A stretch of DNA of 64,000 nucleotides. Source: Shinella daejeonensis. Lineage in GTDB: Bacteria > Pseudomonadota > Alphaproteobacteria > Rhizobiales > Rhizobiaceae. This document shows, one piece after another, positions 9,634 to 18,727 of this stretch. How positions within the stretch are numbered: the first letter of the stretch is position 1; each line of letters opens with the position of its first letter. Both the position numbers and the translations under genes were made by a program. Below the pieces are notes generated by a model that made no database searches, was not told the origin of the DNA, and was given only the letters and a program-made list of their open reading frames with translations. The DNA lies in assembly GCF_024281235.1 (NCBI RefSeq), contig NZ_JAHWXY010000001.1, forward strand, positions 806,001 through 870,000, read 5' to 3'.

Positions 9634-10941
9634 ATGAGCGCCACCCTGATCCGCGCGCGCCTGCTTTCCTTCCTGCGGCGCCCGCAATCGCGCGACGACA
9701 CGTCAAGCTATCGCTATGAGGAGGATGGCGGCCTTCTCGTCGAGGCCGGGCGCATCGCCGCCGTCGGCCCCTATGCGCGGGTGCGCGCCGACGCCCCCGC
9801 CGGGACGGAGGAAATCGACCACCGGCCGCAGCTGCTGCTTCCCGGCTTCATCGACGCGCATCTGCACTTCCCGCAGATGCAGGTGATCGGCGCCTATGCC
9901 GCCGACCTGCTCGAATGGCTGAACACCCACACGTTTCCCGAGGAATGCCGGTTTGTCGAAAGCGAGCATGCCGCCCGCATCGCCCGGCATTTCTACGACG
10001 AGATGATCCGCCACGGCACGACGACGGGCGCGGCCTATTGCTCCGTTCACAAGGCCTCGGCCGACGCCTATTTCGCCGAGGCGCTCCGGCGCGGCATGTG
10101 CATGATCGGCGGCAAGGTGATGATGGATCGCAACGCCCCGCAGGGCCTGCTCGATACGCCGGAAACGGGCTATGACGAAACCCGGGCGGTGATTTCCGAA
10201 TGGCACGGCAAGGGCCGCAACCATGTCGCCATCACGCCGCGCTTCGCCATCACCTCGACGCCGGCGCAGATGGAAATGGCCGGCGCACTCGCCCGCGAGT
10301 TTCCCGACCTGCACATCCAGACGCATCTTTCGGAAAACCACGAGGAGATCCGCGTCACCTGCGAGCTTTATCCCGAAGCCGTCGACTATACCGATATCTA
10401 TGCCCACTACGGCCTGCTCGGTCCGAAAAGCCTGTTCGGCCATTGTATCCATCTCTCCGGGCGCGAGGCCGACGCGATGAGCGAGGCGGGCGCGGTGGCG
10501 GTGCATTGCCCCACCTCGAACCTCTTCCTCGGCTCCGGCCTGTTTCCCCTGAAAGACCTTCTGCGGCGCGAAAAGCCGGTGCGCGTCGCCGTCGCCACCG
10601 ATGTCGGCGGCGGCACGAGCTATTCCATGCTGAAGACGATGGACGAGGCCTACAAGATCCAGCAACTGCTGGGCGAGCGGTTGAACCCCTTCGAGAGTTT
10701 CCACCACATGACGCTCGGCAATGCCGAGGCGCTGTCGCTTGCCGACCGGATCGGCACGCTGGAGGTCGGCATGGACGCCGATTTCGTGGTGCTGGACGCC
10801 GCCGCCACGCCCGCCATGGCGCTGCGGATGGAGGTCGTCCGCTCGCTTGCCGACGAACTTTTCCTGCTCCAGACCATGGGCGACGATCGCGCCGTGCGCG
10901 AGACCTACGTTGCCGGGAGACCGATGAAAACCGGCCTGTAG
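9634..10941 (+). CDS. guaD: Guanine deaminase
   Basis: A 435-residue amidohydrolase. The metal-binding motif and guanine-deaminase signature appear together in PGFIDAHLHFPQMQVIGAY, with DLLEWLNTHTFPEE following. Further ligands are the His in QTHLSEN, the His in LFGHCIHLS and the Asp in VAVATDVGGG. It hydrolyses guanine to xanthine and ammonia. It is divergent from no gene but convergent with the allA-uraD-puuE operon, and together they form a purine-degradation neighbourhood; xanthine dehydrogenase and uricase are not in the window. Confidence 0.94.
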   Translation: MSATLIRARLLSFLRRPQSRDDTSSYRYEEDGGLLVEAGRIAAVGPYARVRADAPAGTEEIDHRPQLLLPGFIDAHLHFPQMQVIGAYAADLLEWLNTHTFPEECRFVESEHAARIARHFYDEMIRHGTTTGAAYCSVHKASADAYFAEALRRGMCMIGGKVMMDRNAPQGLLDTPETGYDETRAVISEWHGKGRNHVAITPRFAITSTPAQMEMAGALAREFPDLHIQTHLSENHEEIRVTCELYPEAVDYTDIYAHYGLLGPKSLFGHCIHLSGREADAMSEAGAVAVHCPTSNLFLGSGLFPLKDLLRREKPVRVAVATDVGGGTSYSMLKTMDEAYKIQQLLGERLNPFESFHHMTLGNAEALSLADRIGTLEVGMDADFVVLDAAATPAMALRMEVVRSLADELFLLQTMGDDRAVRETYVAGRPMKTGL

Positions 10942-10969
10942 ACAAAAGCCACAAGGCTGTCCGTGTCGC

Positions 10970-11479
10970 TCATACCGTCGTTTCTTCGGGACCGTCGATG
11001 ACGAAGGGCCTGTCGTAATAATATTCCTCCAGATTGAGGCCCTCGCCCGCCCGGTCGACGACGATGAAATCGCTGCGCCCGCCCACCGCGACCAGCGGAT
11101 GGTGCCAGACGTTGCGGCGATAATTGACGCCCTGTCGCCCGCCGGCGAGAAACGCCTGCGGCCGGCCCGGCCGGCCGTCTTCGTCGGCAGCCACCACGAC
11201 CAGCCACGGCCGGTCGTCGACCGGCGAGAAACTCTGGCTGCCGAAGGGGTGCCGCTCCATCATGTCGACCTGATAGGGAAAGGCGCGCGGGGTGGCGCGG
11301 AAGATGTTGATGATCACCGTCGCACCCGCCCCCGCTGCCTCCACCTCGGCCAGCGCATGATAGCGCTCGGTCGTGCCGTTGTTGATGAGACGCAGGGTGG
11401 ACGGCGCGGTCTCGATGACCGTGCCGAAGGGCGCGAAGGCCTCCGGCGTCAGCGGGAGGATGGAAAGCCGTTCGTTCAT
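10970..11479 (-). CDS. allA: Ureidoglycolate lyase
   Basis: The ATG at 11477-11479 gives 169 residues; a TTG two codons earlier is possible. The cupin-like fold pattern with [20 protein letters not shown], an NVWHHPL histidine motif and [18 protein letters not shown] (each cited by part) is typical of AllA. It splits ureidoglycolate to glyoxylate and urea, the last step of allantoin breakdown in many rhizobia. It is third in the operon puuE-uraD-allA, with 81 nt separating it from uraD. Confidence 0.92.
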   Translation of the reverse strand: MNERLSILPLTPEAFAPFGTVIETAPSTLRLINNGTTERYHALAEVEAAGAGATVIINIFRATPRAFPYQVDMMERHPFGSQSFSPVDDRPWLVVVAADEDGRPGRPQAFLAGGRQGVNYRRNVWHHPLVAVGGRSDFIVVDRAGEGLNLEEYYYDRPFVIDGPEETTV

Positions 11480-11560
11480 CGGCAACCTGCCTTCCGGCGA
11501 CGGCCCACCGGGAAAATCGAAAAGAGAGGCCGGCCGACGGGCTGCGCGGCCGGTGAAATG

Positions 11561-12067
11561 TCATACATGGCCGTCTCCGGGGATGAGGGCTTGCAGCCGC
11601 AGGAGCGCGATACGCTCCACCTGCGCCTTCGCCGTCTCGAACTCCTGTTCGGGGCTATTGTCGATACGTCGCTCGAAAGCCGCAAGGATATCGGCTTTTC
11701 CGAGGCCTTTCACGGCGATGATGAAGGGAAAGCCGAATTTCTCGCCATAGGCGCTGTTGAGCGCCGTGAAGCGGGCGTGTTCTTCCGGCGTCAGCCGGTC
11801 GAGGCCGGCGCCCGCCTGCTCCTTGCGGCTGTCCTCGGTCAGTTCACCGGCGATCGCCAGCTTGCCCGCAAGGTCCGGATGGGCGCGGAGCACGCCGAGC
11901 TGTTCTTCCCGCGTCGCTTGCCGGAATGCGGTCGTCAGCGCGGCATGCACGGTCGCGGCGCTGAAAGGCGGCGTCACCGCGCCGGCGTCGAGCGCCCGTT
12001 CGGCGATGAAGGGCGAATGTTCGAAGACGCCGCCGTAGCGGGCGAGAAAGTCCGGCCTGTCGATCAT
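11561..12067 (-). CDS. uraD: OHCU decarboxylase
   Basis: A 168-residue helical protein with the UraD features FEHSPFIAERA, LGVLRAHPDLAGKLA (catalytic His in AHPDL), LTPEEHARFTALN and FPFIIAVKG. It decarboxylates 2-oxo-4-hydroxy-4-carboxy-5-ureidoimidazoline to S-allantoin, between urate oxidase and allantoinase. Its ATG overlaps the puuE stop codon by 4 nt (12064-12067), so the two are translationally coupled. Confidence 0.93.
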   Translation of the reverse strand: MIDRPDFLARYGGVFEHSPFIAERALDAGAVTPPFSAATVHAALTTAFRQATREEQLGVLRAHPDLAGKLAIAGELTEDSRKEQAGAGLDRLTPEEHARFTALNSAYGEKFGFPFIIAVKGLGKADILAAFERRIDNSPEQEFETAKAQVERIALLRLQALIPGDGHV

Positions 12068-12993
12068 GCCGCATCCCCCCTGTCCGGATGATGATGCTCG
12101 ATCCAGTGCCGGGCGATGTCGATACGGCGCGGCGCCCAGACCTTCTCATGCCCGAGGACGTAATCGACGAAGCGGGCGAGCGCCGCCGCCCGGCCGGGAC
12201 GGCCGGCCAGCCGGCAGTGAAGCCCGATATTCAGCATCTTCGGGCTGCCCTCCCGGCCTTCCTCGTAGAGCACGTCGAAGGCGTCCTTCAGATAGGCGAA
12301 GAACTGGTCGCCCGAATTGAACCCCTGTGCGGTGGCGAAACGCATGTCGTTGGTTTCGAGCGCATAGGGAATGATCAGGAAGGGCTTGCCGTCGGGGCCG
12401 GGGACCCAATAGGGCAGATCGTCGGCGTAGGAATCGGAGGAATAGACGAAACCGCCCTCTTCCATGACGAGCCGCAGGGTATTGCCGGAAGGCTTGCCCT
12501 GATACAGGCCGAGCGGATGCGATCCGGTCAGCTCCGTGTGAAGCCGCACCGCATCGCGAATGTGCTGGCGCTCCACTTCTTCCGGAACGTCCTTGTATTC
12601 CAGCCAGCGGTAACCGTGGCTGGCGATCTCCCAGCCCGCCTCCTTCATCGCGGCGACGGCTTCCGGATTGCGCGCCATGGCGAGCGTCACCCCATAGACG
12701 GTGACCGGCACGTTGCGGCGCGTGAAAAGCCGCCACAGCCGCCAGAAGCCGGCCCGTGCGCCATACTCGTAGATCGATTCCATATTGAGGTTACGCTGGC
12801 CCTGCCAGGGCTGCGCGCCGACGATCTCCGACAGCAGGCATTCCGAGGCCGGATCGCCGTCGAGAATGCAGCTTTCCCCGCCCTCCTCGTAATTGACCAC
12901 GAACTGCACGGCGATGCGCGCGTCACCCGGCCAGCGGACGTTCGGCGGCGTGCGGCCATAGCCGACGAGGTCACGCGGATATGTCTCTGTCAT
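12064..12993 (-). CDS. puuE: Allantoinase, polysaccharide-deacetylase type (PuuE)
   Basis: The ATG at 12991-12993 gives 309 residues. It has the NodB-like fold pattern of cofactor-independent allantoinases: RDLVGYGRTPPNVRWPGDAR near the start, NYEEGGE, EIASHGYRWLEY, and LNIGLHCRLAGRPGR near the end. It hydrolyses allantoin to allantoate and belongs with uraD and allA downstream. The start codon shares bases with an ATG on the opposite strand (12992), but that opposite frame is not thought to be the PRC-barrel start. Confidence 0.93.
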   Translation of the reverse strand: MTETYPRDLVGYGRTPPNVRWPGDARIAVQFVVNYEEGGESCILDGDPASECLLSEIVGAQPWQGQRNLNMESIYEYGARAGFWRLWRLFTRRNVPVTVYGVTLAMARNPEAVAAMKEAGWEIASHGYRWLEYKDVPEEVERQHIRDAVRLHTELTGSHPLGLYQGKPSGNTLRLVMEEGGFVYSSDSYADDLPYWVPGPDGKPFLIIPYALETNDMRFATAQGFNSGDQFFAYLKDAFDVLYEEGREGSPKMLNIGLHCRLAGRPGRAAALARFVDYVLGHEKVWAPRRIDIARHWIEHHHPDRGDAA

Positions 12994-13084
12994 GAAAGCC
13001 CCTCTGCGAATAGTCGCGACGGTAGCACTCAGGCCGCGAAAGTCGAGCAAAATCGGACCCATAGCCCCGATCCTCGCCCTCTTT

Positions 13085-13109
13085 GGAACCGATCGGCCAC
13101 CTCACCGTT
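13085..13109 (+). promoter_or_regulatory. EcfG-type promoter GGAAC-N16-CGTT for the PRC-barrel gene
   Basis: GGAAC at 13085-13089 and CGTT at 13106-13109 are separated by exactly 16 bp, a perfect match to the alphaproteobacterial EcfG/RpoE2 consensus. Transcription should begin near 13115-13120, just ahead of an AAGGAG Shine-Dalgarno at 13126-13131. The ecfG gene itself is in this window at 56.2 kb. Confidence 0.75.
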
Positions 13110-13138
13110 CTCCTTTTATCGCAACAAGGAGAACCATC

Positions 13139-13513
13139 ATCGCCATTCAGGACGCCAATATCCGGGAGACCCACGAACTCATCGCCAGCGACAAGGTGGA
13201 AGGCACCAGCGTCTACGGCGGCGACGGCAAGCATATCGGCGCGATCGAGCGGCTGATCCTCGACAAGCGCAGCGGCCGCGTGTCCTATGCCGTGCTGAGC
13301 TTCGGCGGGTTCCTGGGGATCGGCCACGATCACTATCCCCTGCCCTGGGGCAAGCTGAACTACGATGAGGATCTCGGCGGCTACCGCGTCGACGTGACCA
13401 AGGAGCAGGTCGAAAATGCCCCGCATTACGGCAACGATGCCGACTATGAATGGGACCGCAAGAACGGCAAGGTGATCCACGACTATTATGGCGTGCCGCC
13501 TTACTGGATGTGA
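13139..13513 (+). CDS. PRC-barrel domain stress protein, apparent ATC start
   Basis: About 124 residues from 13139. The PRC-barrel domain is clear: LIASDKVEGTSVYG, IGAIERLILDKRSGRVSYAVLS (by parts), FGGFLGIGHDHYPLPW, VDVTKEQ and a DYYG-containing tail. Family members are small soluble proteins, often stress induced, with no known enzymatic role. The only in-frame ATG is at 12992, but it lies upstream of the predicted EcfG promoter and would add 48 unrelated residues. An AAGGAG at 13126-13131 sits 7 nt before ATC at 13139 (another ATC is at 13136 and ATT at 13145), and no ATG, GTG or TTG lies between. I chose 13139 on spacing. The frame is certain, the start is not. Confidence 0.8.
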   Translation: MAIQDANIRETHELIASDKVEGTSVYGGDGKHIGAIERLILDKRSGRVSYAVLSFGGFLGIGHDHYPLPWGKLNYDEDLGGYRVDVTKEQVENAPHYGNDADYEWDRKNGKVIHDYYGVPPYWM

Positions 13514-13517
13514 GCGG

Positions 13518-14699
13518 TCAGGCGAGGCCGGCTTTTGCCAGATGCGCCTCGACAGTGAAGGAGGACGGCAGGCCGGAAGGGCCGCCGTCCCCTATCTGGC
13601 CTGTCACCACGCGGGCGAGCGCGGCGGCAAGCCCGAAGCTCACCTTGAAGCCGCCGGTCATCAGGCTGACAGCGGGATGGTCCGGATGCCGCCCGACCAT
13701 GGGATCGCGGCCGATCGCCTTGGGGCGAAGGCCGGCCCAACGCTCGACGACCGGCGCTTTCTCCAGAAGCGGAGTCAGTTGCCGCGCCCGCGCGATCAGG
13801 TCTTCCAGTTGCTCATCGGTGGTAAACGCGGTCTCGAACGCATTTTCACTGGTACTGCCCACCGCCACGAGGCCGTTTTCATGCGGCACGATATACAGGC
13901 CATTGGCAAACAGCAGCGGCAGCGCCGGATCGATATCCGCGCGCAAGAGCGCCGCCTGCCCCTTCACGGCGAAACCCGCCGGCCGCTTCAGCGCCGGCCC
14001 GAGTGTTGCGAGCAGATCGAAGGTCTCCACCCCCGCCGCCAGCACGCAATGTCCGTAGTTGCAGGTACCGCCATCCTCGAAAAAGGCGGTCTGCGTCCCG
14101 GGATCGAGCCGCGCGAGACCCGCGCCTTCGCAAAGCGTGACGTGAGGCAGACGGGAAAGCGCCGCCACAAGTGCCGCAAGAAGGCCGCGCGGCGAGACGC
14201 GGGCGGCCAGCCCGTCAAAGGCGACGCCGTTTTCCATGGCATTTTCCGCCGGCCAGTTTACGACCGGCGGCCGGTCGCGCACATCGAAGGAAAACGCGCG
14301 CCCGCCGCTTTGCCAGAGCGTCGCCGCAGCCGCCGCACAGCCAAGGGCGAGGCCGCGATGATGCGCTTTCGGCAGCGGTATCAGCCGGCCCGACCGGCGA
14401 TAGCCGGTCGACAGGCCGGTTTCGGCCTCCAGGCCGGCGATCTCGGCCTCCAGCGCCACCAGCGACTCGAACTGGAAGGCTGTCTTGGCGTCCCAGCGGT
14501 CCGGCAGATGCGGCATCAGCGCGCCGAGCATGCCGCCGCTTGCGCCGGCGCCGATCCGCCGACGCTCGGCAAGCAATACAGAAAGGCCGGAACGGGCCGC
14601 GAAATATGCCGTCCACAGCCCCATGATCCCGCCGCCCGCCACCAGCAGGTCCACCGCCGGTTGACCCGCAGGCCGGCTGGGCCTATCGCCATGCTCCAT
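13518..14699 (-). CDS. FAD-dependent oxidoreductase (MnmC oxidase-domain/DAO type)
   Basis: A 393-residue DAO-family flavoprotein: dinucleotide-binding LLVAGGGIMGLWTAYFAARSG near residue 18 (by parts), GASGGMLGALMPH, and a C-terminal RWAGLRPKAIGRDPMVG followed by MTGGFKVSFGLA. It is back to back with mnmD, and start codons overlap by 2 nt (14698-14699). In Escherichia coli the MnmC protein fuses a methyltransferase and an FAD oxidase that removes the carboxymethyl group from cmnm5s2U34 in tRNA. The adjacency suggests this is the separated oxidase, but generic DAO enzymes (glycine oxidase/ThiO) look alike. Assignment to tRNA modification is an inference. Confidence 0.8.
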   Translation of the reverse strand: MEHGDRPSRPAGQPAVDLLVAGGGIMGLWTAYFAARSGLSVLLAERRRIGAGASGGMLGALMPHLPDRWDAKTAFQFESLVALEAEIAGLEAETGLSTGYRRSGRLIPLPKAHHRGLALGCAAAAATLWQSGGRAFSFDVRDRPPVVNWPAENAMENGVAFDGLAARVSPRGLLAALVAALSRLPHVTLCEGAGLARLDPGTQTAFFEDGGTCNYGHCVLAAGVETFDLLATLGPALKRPAGFAVKGQAALLRADIDPALPLLFANGLYIVPHENGLVAVGSTSENAFETAFTTDEQLEDLIARARQLTPLLEKAPVVERWAGLRPKAIGRDPMVGRHPDHPAVSLMTGGFKVSFGLAAALARVVTGQIGDGGPSGLPSSFTVEAHLAKAGLA

Positions 14700-15423
14700 G
14701 GTTGATCACAATCCTGAACCCTCGCCGCAATCCACCGCGATGCTTGAATGGCACGACGGCGATATGCCTTATTCGCGAGCCTTTGACGATCATTTTTATT
14801 GCCGCAGCGACGGCCGCCTCGAATGCGGACATGTCTTTCTGGCCGGCAACGGACTGCCGCGGCGCTGGCATCAGCCGGGCCATTTCCGCATCGGCGAACT
14901 CGGCTTCGGCACGGGCCTGAACTTCTGCGAGACCTGGCGGCAATGGCGCAGCGCCGCCCCGGCCGGAGCCTGCCTCCACTTCACGTCCTTCGAACTCTTC
15001 CCGATGCGGGCCGACGATATCGGCCGCGCTCTCTCACACTGGCCGGAGATCGAAAGGGAGCGCGCCGCCTTGCTCGACGCCTGGCCGGAAAACCCGGAAG
15101 GGCGGATCACAATCGCGCTCGCTCCGGACATCCGCTTGACCGTCGTATGCGGGGCGGCCCTTGCGGGCCTTCTTGCGGAGGAAAGCTGTTTCGACGCCTG
15201 GTTTCTCGACGGTTTCGCGCCCGCTCGCAATCCGGAGATGTGGTCGGCGGAGCTGATGGCCGCCGTCTTCCGTCACACGGTCCCCGGCGGGAGTTTCTCC
15301 ACCTATGCCGCCGCCGGATTCGTCCGGCGCAACCTCCTTGCTGCCGGCTTCACGGTGGAACGCCGCGCAGGCTTTGCCGGCAAGCGGGAGATGCTGTGCG
15401 GAACGCGGCCTGCGGCGGACTGA
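14698..15423 (+). CDS. mnmD: tRNA (mnm5s2U34) methyltransferase, MnmC N-domain type
   Basis: A 241-residue stand-alone methyltransferase equal to the N-terminal half of MnmC. It has the SAM-binding RIGELGFGTGLNF motif and the hallmark DAWFLDGFAPARNPEMW, with a late GGSFSTYAAAGFVRR. It methylates 5-aminomethyl-2-thiouridine at tRNA wobble position 34. The start codon overlaps that of the divergent FAD oxidoreductase, so each promoter must lie within the other's coding region. Confidence 0.92.
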   Translation: MVDHNPEPSPQSTAMLEWHDGDMPYSRAFDDHFYCRSDGRLECGHVFLAGNGLPRRWHQPGHFRIGELGFGTGLNFCETWRQWRSAAPAGACLHFTSFELFPMRADDIGRALSHWPEIERERAALLDAWPENPEGRITIALAPDIRLTVVCGAALAGLLAEESCFDAWFLDGFAPARNPEMWSAELMAAVFRHTVPGGSFSTYAAAGFVRRNLLAAGFTVERRAGFAGKREMLCGTRPAAD

Positions 15424-15426
15424 AGC

Positions 15427-18400
15427 CTATCGCAGGCTCCCCTGCGCCGGCACCGGCCCATGCCCGGAAAGCCAGCGCTCCAGCATTTCCTCCAGCCGGT
15501 CGGCGCTGATCGGCTTGGTGAGGATATCGTCCATGCCTGCGGCCAGGCAGGCGTCGCGATCGTCTTCCAGCACATGCGCTGTCACCGCGACGATGGGCAC
15601 GCGGCGCTTGCCTGCCGGCTCCGCGCTTTCGCCTTCGATGTCCCGGATCTTCCGGCTTGCCTCGAGGCCGTTCATGACCGGCATGGACACATCCATCAAA
15701 ATCATGCGCGGGGCGCTTTCCCGGAAAGCCGCCACCGCCTCCGCACCATTGCCGACAAGGCGGAAACGCAAGCCGGCCAGGTGCAGAAGCTGCGTGAAAA
15801 GAATGCCGTTGACCTCGTTGTCCTCCGCGACAAGCACATCGAGCAGCCCATCGGCCGAAGCCGCCGCGACCGGCGCCGGACGCAGCGGCAGCACGGTGCC
15901 GGGCCTTGCCGGCGCAGTATGCATGCGCCTTTCCCGAACCACGTCGCAAAGGGTTTCGCGCAGCAGCGCCGCCCGCACCGGCTTCATCAGATGCGCCTCG
16001 ATATGCTGCACGCAAAGGAGAGCGTCGTCCTCACCCCCGCCGATCGCGGCCAGCCCGACGATGGCGAGATGCGCAGCCCACGGCAGGGTGCGAAGCGTCC
16101 GCACGATCTCGCCGGCTTCCGGCACCGCCTGATCGAGCACCACCGCATCGACGCTCACGCCCATGTCTTCGGCCGCCACCGCCACGGCGAAAGCCTCCGC
16201 CGCCGATCCGACCGCCGTCGCGTCGAAACCCCATCCCGTCAGCATCTCGCAGGTGGCCTGGCGCGACACCGGATGGGCGTCCACGATCAGGACGCGCGCG
16301 CCGGAGAGGTCGGCCGGCAGCGGCCGCTCGGGGAAGACGGTGACCGATTGCGTCATCGGCAGGCGCACGGTGAATACGGATCCCTTGCCCACCGTGCTTT
16401 CCGCCGACAGCGTGCCGCCGAACAGGCGCACCAGACCGTCGGTGATGGCGAGCCCCAGGCCCGTTCCCTCGTGGCGGCGCGTGGACGATGTATCGATCTG
16501 CGAGAATTTCTCGAAGATCGCCGTCATCTTGTCCGCCGCGATGCCGACGCCCGTGTCCTCGACCCGAAGGACGATCTCGATATCGCGCACCGTGCCCGGC
16601 CGCGCCTCCATGTCGATCAGCACATGGCCGCGATCGGTGAATTTCACGGCATTGCCGACGAGATTGGTGACGATCTGGCGGAAACGCCCGGCGTCGCCGA
16701 CGACGCTCTGCGGCATGTTGCCGGCGCCCCTGACAACCAGCGCCACGTTCTTTTCCGCCGCCTTCGCCGACAGCAGCGTCGCCACATCCTCAACCGCCTC
16801 GACGGGGTTGAACGGCATATCGCGCAGCGTCATCTGACCGGCGTCGATCCTGGAGAAATCGAGAATATCGTTGATGATCGTCAGGAGCGAATTGCCGGAC
16901 TTCACCATGATGTCGATGAAGGTCTTCTGCCGCGTATCGAGGTCCGACTTCGCCAGAAGCTCGGCCATGCCGAGAACACCGTTCATCGGCGTGCGGATCT
17001 CATGGCTCATATTGGCGAGGAATTCCGACTTGACCCGGTCGGCCGTCTCCGCCCGCTCGACAAGCCGGCGAAGCTCCTCCTCCCGGCTTTTCAGGTCCGT
17101 GATATCGGTGAAGACGAGCACGCTGCGATCATAACCCGTCGACGTGGCGTCCAGCCGGATCCAGCGTCCCGCCGCGCTCCGGAGCGTCAGCGAAAGGCTC
17201 TCGCCGGCCAGAACCCGCGCCGGGAACTGCGACGCCTCCACCAGTCCTTCGTCCTGCCGGCCGGCCGGAACACCGCATGCGGCGCAATAATCCAGAATGG
17301 CGCCGACGTCGTTGCCCGGCGCAAGCAGCGCGGGCGACATGGCGATCATTTCCAGCAGCGCCGGGTTCGACAGCACCACCTCCCGGCCCTCGACGATGAG
17401 CAGTCCCTGGCTCATGGAGGAAACCGCATCTTTCACCAGGCTCCCGACATCCGCCAGGGCGCTGCGCGCCTCCAGCACCTCGCGCTCGCGCTGGCGGCTC
17501 TCGGTGATGTCGATATAGGTCAGAAGGCAGCGATCGCCGGAGATGGGGCGTCCCGCCTCGATCAGGACGCGACCATCGGCATAGGCCACCTCGCAGGTCG
17601 CCATCCGGCCGGCCCTGATCGTTTCCAGCCGCTCTCGCGCCGTCTCCGGCCCGGATAACGGCCCGCTCTCGCCGGCCTTCGGCTCGCGTTCGCTCTGGAA
17701 CCGCAGGAGATCCGCGAAGGACTGTCCGGCGACGGGTGGCGAGACGCCTTGCCACAGCGCCTCGAAGGCGTCGTTCACATGCTCGATCCTGCCCGCCGCA
17801 TCGACCACGACGATGCCGACAGGAAGCGATTCGACGACGCTGCGCAGATCGGACTGGACCGCCTCGGCCTGCCGCTGCGCTTCCATGAGCTGATTTTCGC
17901 GCGACCGCAACACCGTGGTATCGGTCACCGAACCCATGAGATAGCGCTTTCCGTCAAGCGTCGTGACGCCGCATATCCGGGCGACCGTCGGCACGGTGCT
18001 CCCGTCCGGGCGCTCGAAACTGATCTCGGCTTCCAGCATTTCGCCGCTTTCGAGCGCCCGCTGATTATGACCGTGCAGGACGGCACCCATGCCGCCATGC
18101 ATCTCGCGCGTGGTGCGGCCGAGGATATCCGCGGTGTTTACCCGCATCAGGTCCCTGTAAGCCCGGTTGGCGAAGACCAGCCGCTGCGCCTCATCGCGGA
18201 CGAAGCTCGCGACGGGCAACGCATCGAGCAGCGCCCGATAGAGACCGATCTCCCCTGCCGGTTCGGCGATCGGCATGAAAACGGCGATCAGCACGGCATG
18301 GCCCCCGGCCAGCCGGTCGCGCCGGAAGGAGATATCGAAGCAGCCGCCTTCCGGATGCACATAGCGGAAACGGGCCGCTGCGCCGAAAATCAGGCAACGC

Positions 18401-18609
18401 TTCTCGCGCTCGGCGATGTCCTCGTCTTCTGCGCCTTCGAAGCCTTCCGAAGGGTCCCCGCCAAAAAGCGCCTTATAGGCTTCATTGACCGCAAGGCAGC
18501 GCAGGTCGCTGCCCTTCACATAGGCCGGGTGGGGATTTTCCCGGATATGCGCGCAGGCAGCCGCCAGCAATTCGTCGTGTTCGTCAGCCACGCGGCGTTC
18601 CCCGGGCAT
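15427..18609 (-). CDS. Hybrid sensor histidine kinase with multiple PAS and two REC domains
   Basis: A 1060-residue soluble-looking sensor. Four PAS-like segments (roughly 10-110, 125-235, 250-365 and 385-500) precede HisKA with NMSHEIRTPMNG (phospho-acceptor His536), HATPase with NLVGNAVKF and EDTGVGI, then REC1 (Asp826 in VVLDQAVP) and REC2 (Asp973 in MILMDVSMP, with AEDN and KPIS). REC1 lacks the paired acidic residues of an ordinary receiver (VDAH). There are no clear membrane spans, suggesting a cytoplasmic signal such as redox or ligand. An ATG starts at 18609 without a good ribosome-binding site; a GTG at 18591 preceded by GGGGA is an alternative. No cognate regulator is adjacent. Confidence 0.9.
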   Translation of the reverse strand: MPGERRVADEHDELLAAACAHIRENPHPAYVKGSDLRCLAVNEAYKALFGGDPSEGFEGAEDEDIAEREKRCLIFGAAARFRYVHPEGGCFDISFRRDRLAGGHAVLIAVFMPIAEPAGEIGLYRALLDALPVASFVRDEAQRLVFANRAYRDLMRVNTADILGRTTREMHGGMGAVLHGHNQRALESGEMLEAEISFERPDGSTVPTVARICGVTTLDGKRYLMGSVTDTTVLRSRENQLMEAQRQAEAVQSDLRSVVESLPVGIVVVDAAGRIEHVNDAFEALWQGVSPPVAGQSFADLLRFQSEREPKAGESGPLSGPETARERLETIRAGRMATCEVAYADGRVLIEAGRPISGDRCLLTYIDITESRQREREVLEARSALADVGSLVKDAVSSMSQGLLIVEGREVVLSNPALLEMIAMSPALLAPGNDVGAILDYCAACGVPAGRQDEGLVEASQFPARVLAGESLSLTLRSAAGRWIRLDATSTGYDRSVLVFTDITDLKSREEELRRLVERAETADRVKSEFLANMSHEIRTPMNGVLGMAELLAKSDLDTRQKTFIDIMVKSGNSLLTIINDILDFSRIDAGQMTLRDMPFNPVEAVEDVATLLSAKAAEKNVALVVRGAGNMPQSVVGDAGRFRQIVTNLVGNAVKFTDRGHVLIDMEARPGTVRDIEIVLRVEDTGVGIAADKMTAIFEKFSQIDTSSTRRHEGTGLGLAITDGLVRLFGGTLSAESTVGKGSVFTVRLPMTQSVTVFPERPLPADLSGARVLIVDAHPVSRQATCEMLTGWGFDATAVGSAAEAFAVAVAAEDMGVSVDAVVLDQAVPEAGEIVRTLRTLPWAAHLAIVGLAAIGGGEDDALLCVQHIEAHLMKPVRAALLRETLCDVVRERRMHTAPARPGTVLPLRPAPVAAASADGLLDVLVAEDNEVNGILFTQLLHLAGLRFRLVGNGAEAVAAFRESAPRMILMDVSMPVMNGLEASRKIRDIEGESAEPAGKRRVPIVAVTAHVLEDDRDACLAAGMDDILTKPISADRLEEMLERWLSGHGPVPAQGSLR

Positions 18610-18727
18610 TGCGGTACGTCATGATTTTACCGTCCCGCACTAACACCGAACCGCTGAACGGTTGGTTAATATTTCGTTGCCGGATATCGCGCCCGCCCGC
18701 TGGAACAGGCCAGCGGACGGGCGGCGC

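Noticed and set aside
12992-13138. An ATG at 12992 as the PRC-barrel start
   Set aside because: It lies upstream of the EcfG promoter, has no ribosome-binding site of note, overlaps the puuE start and adds 48 residues unlike the family.
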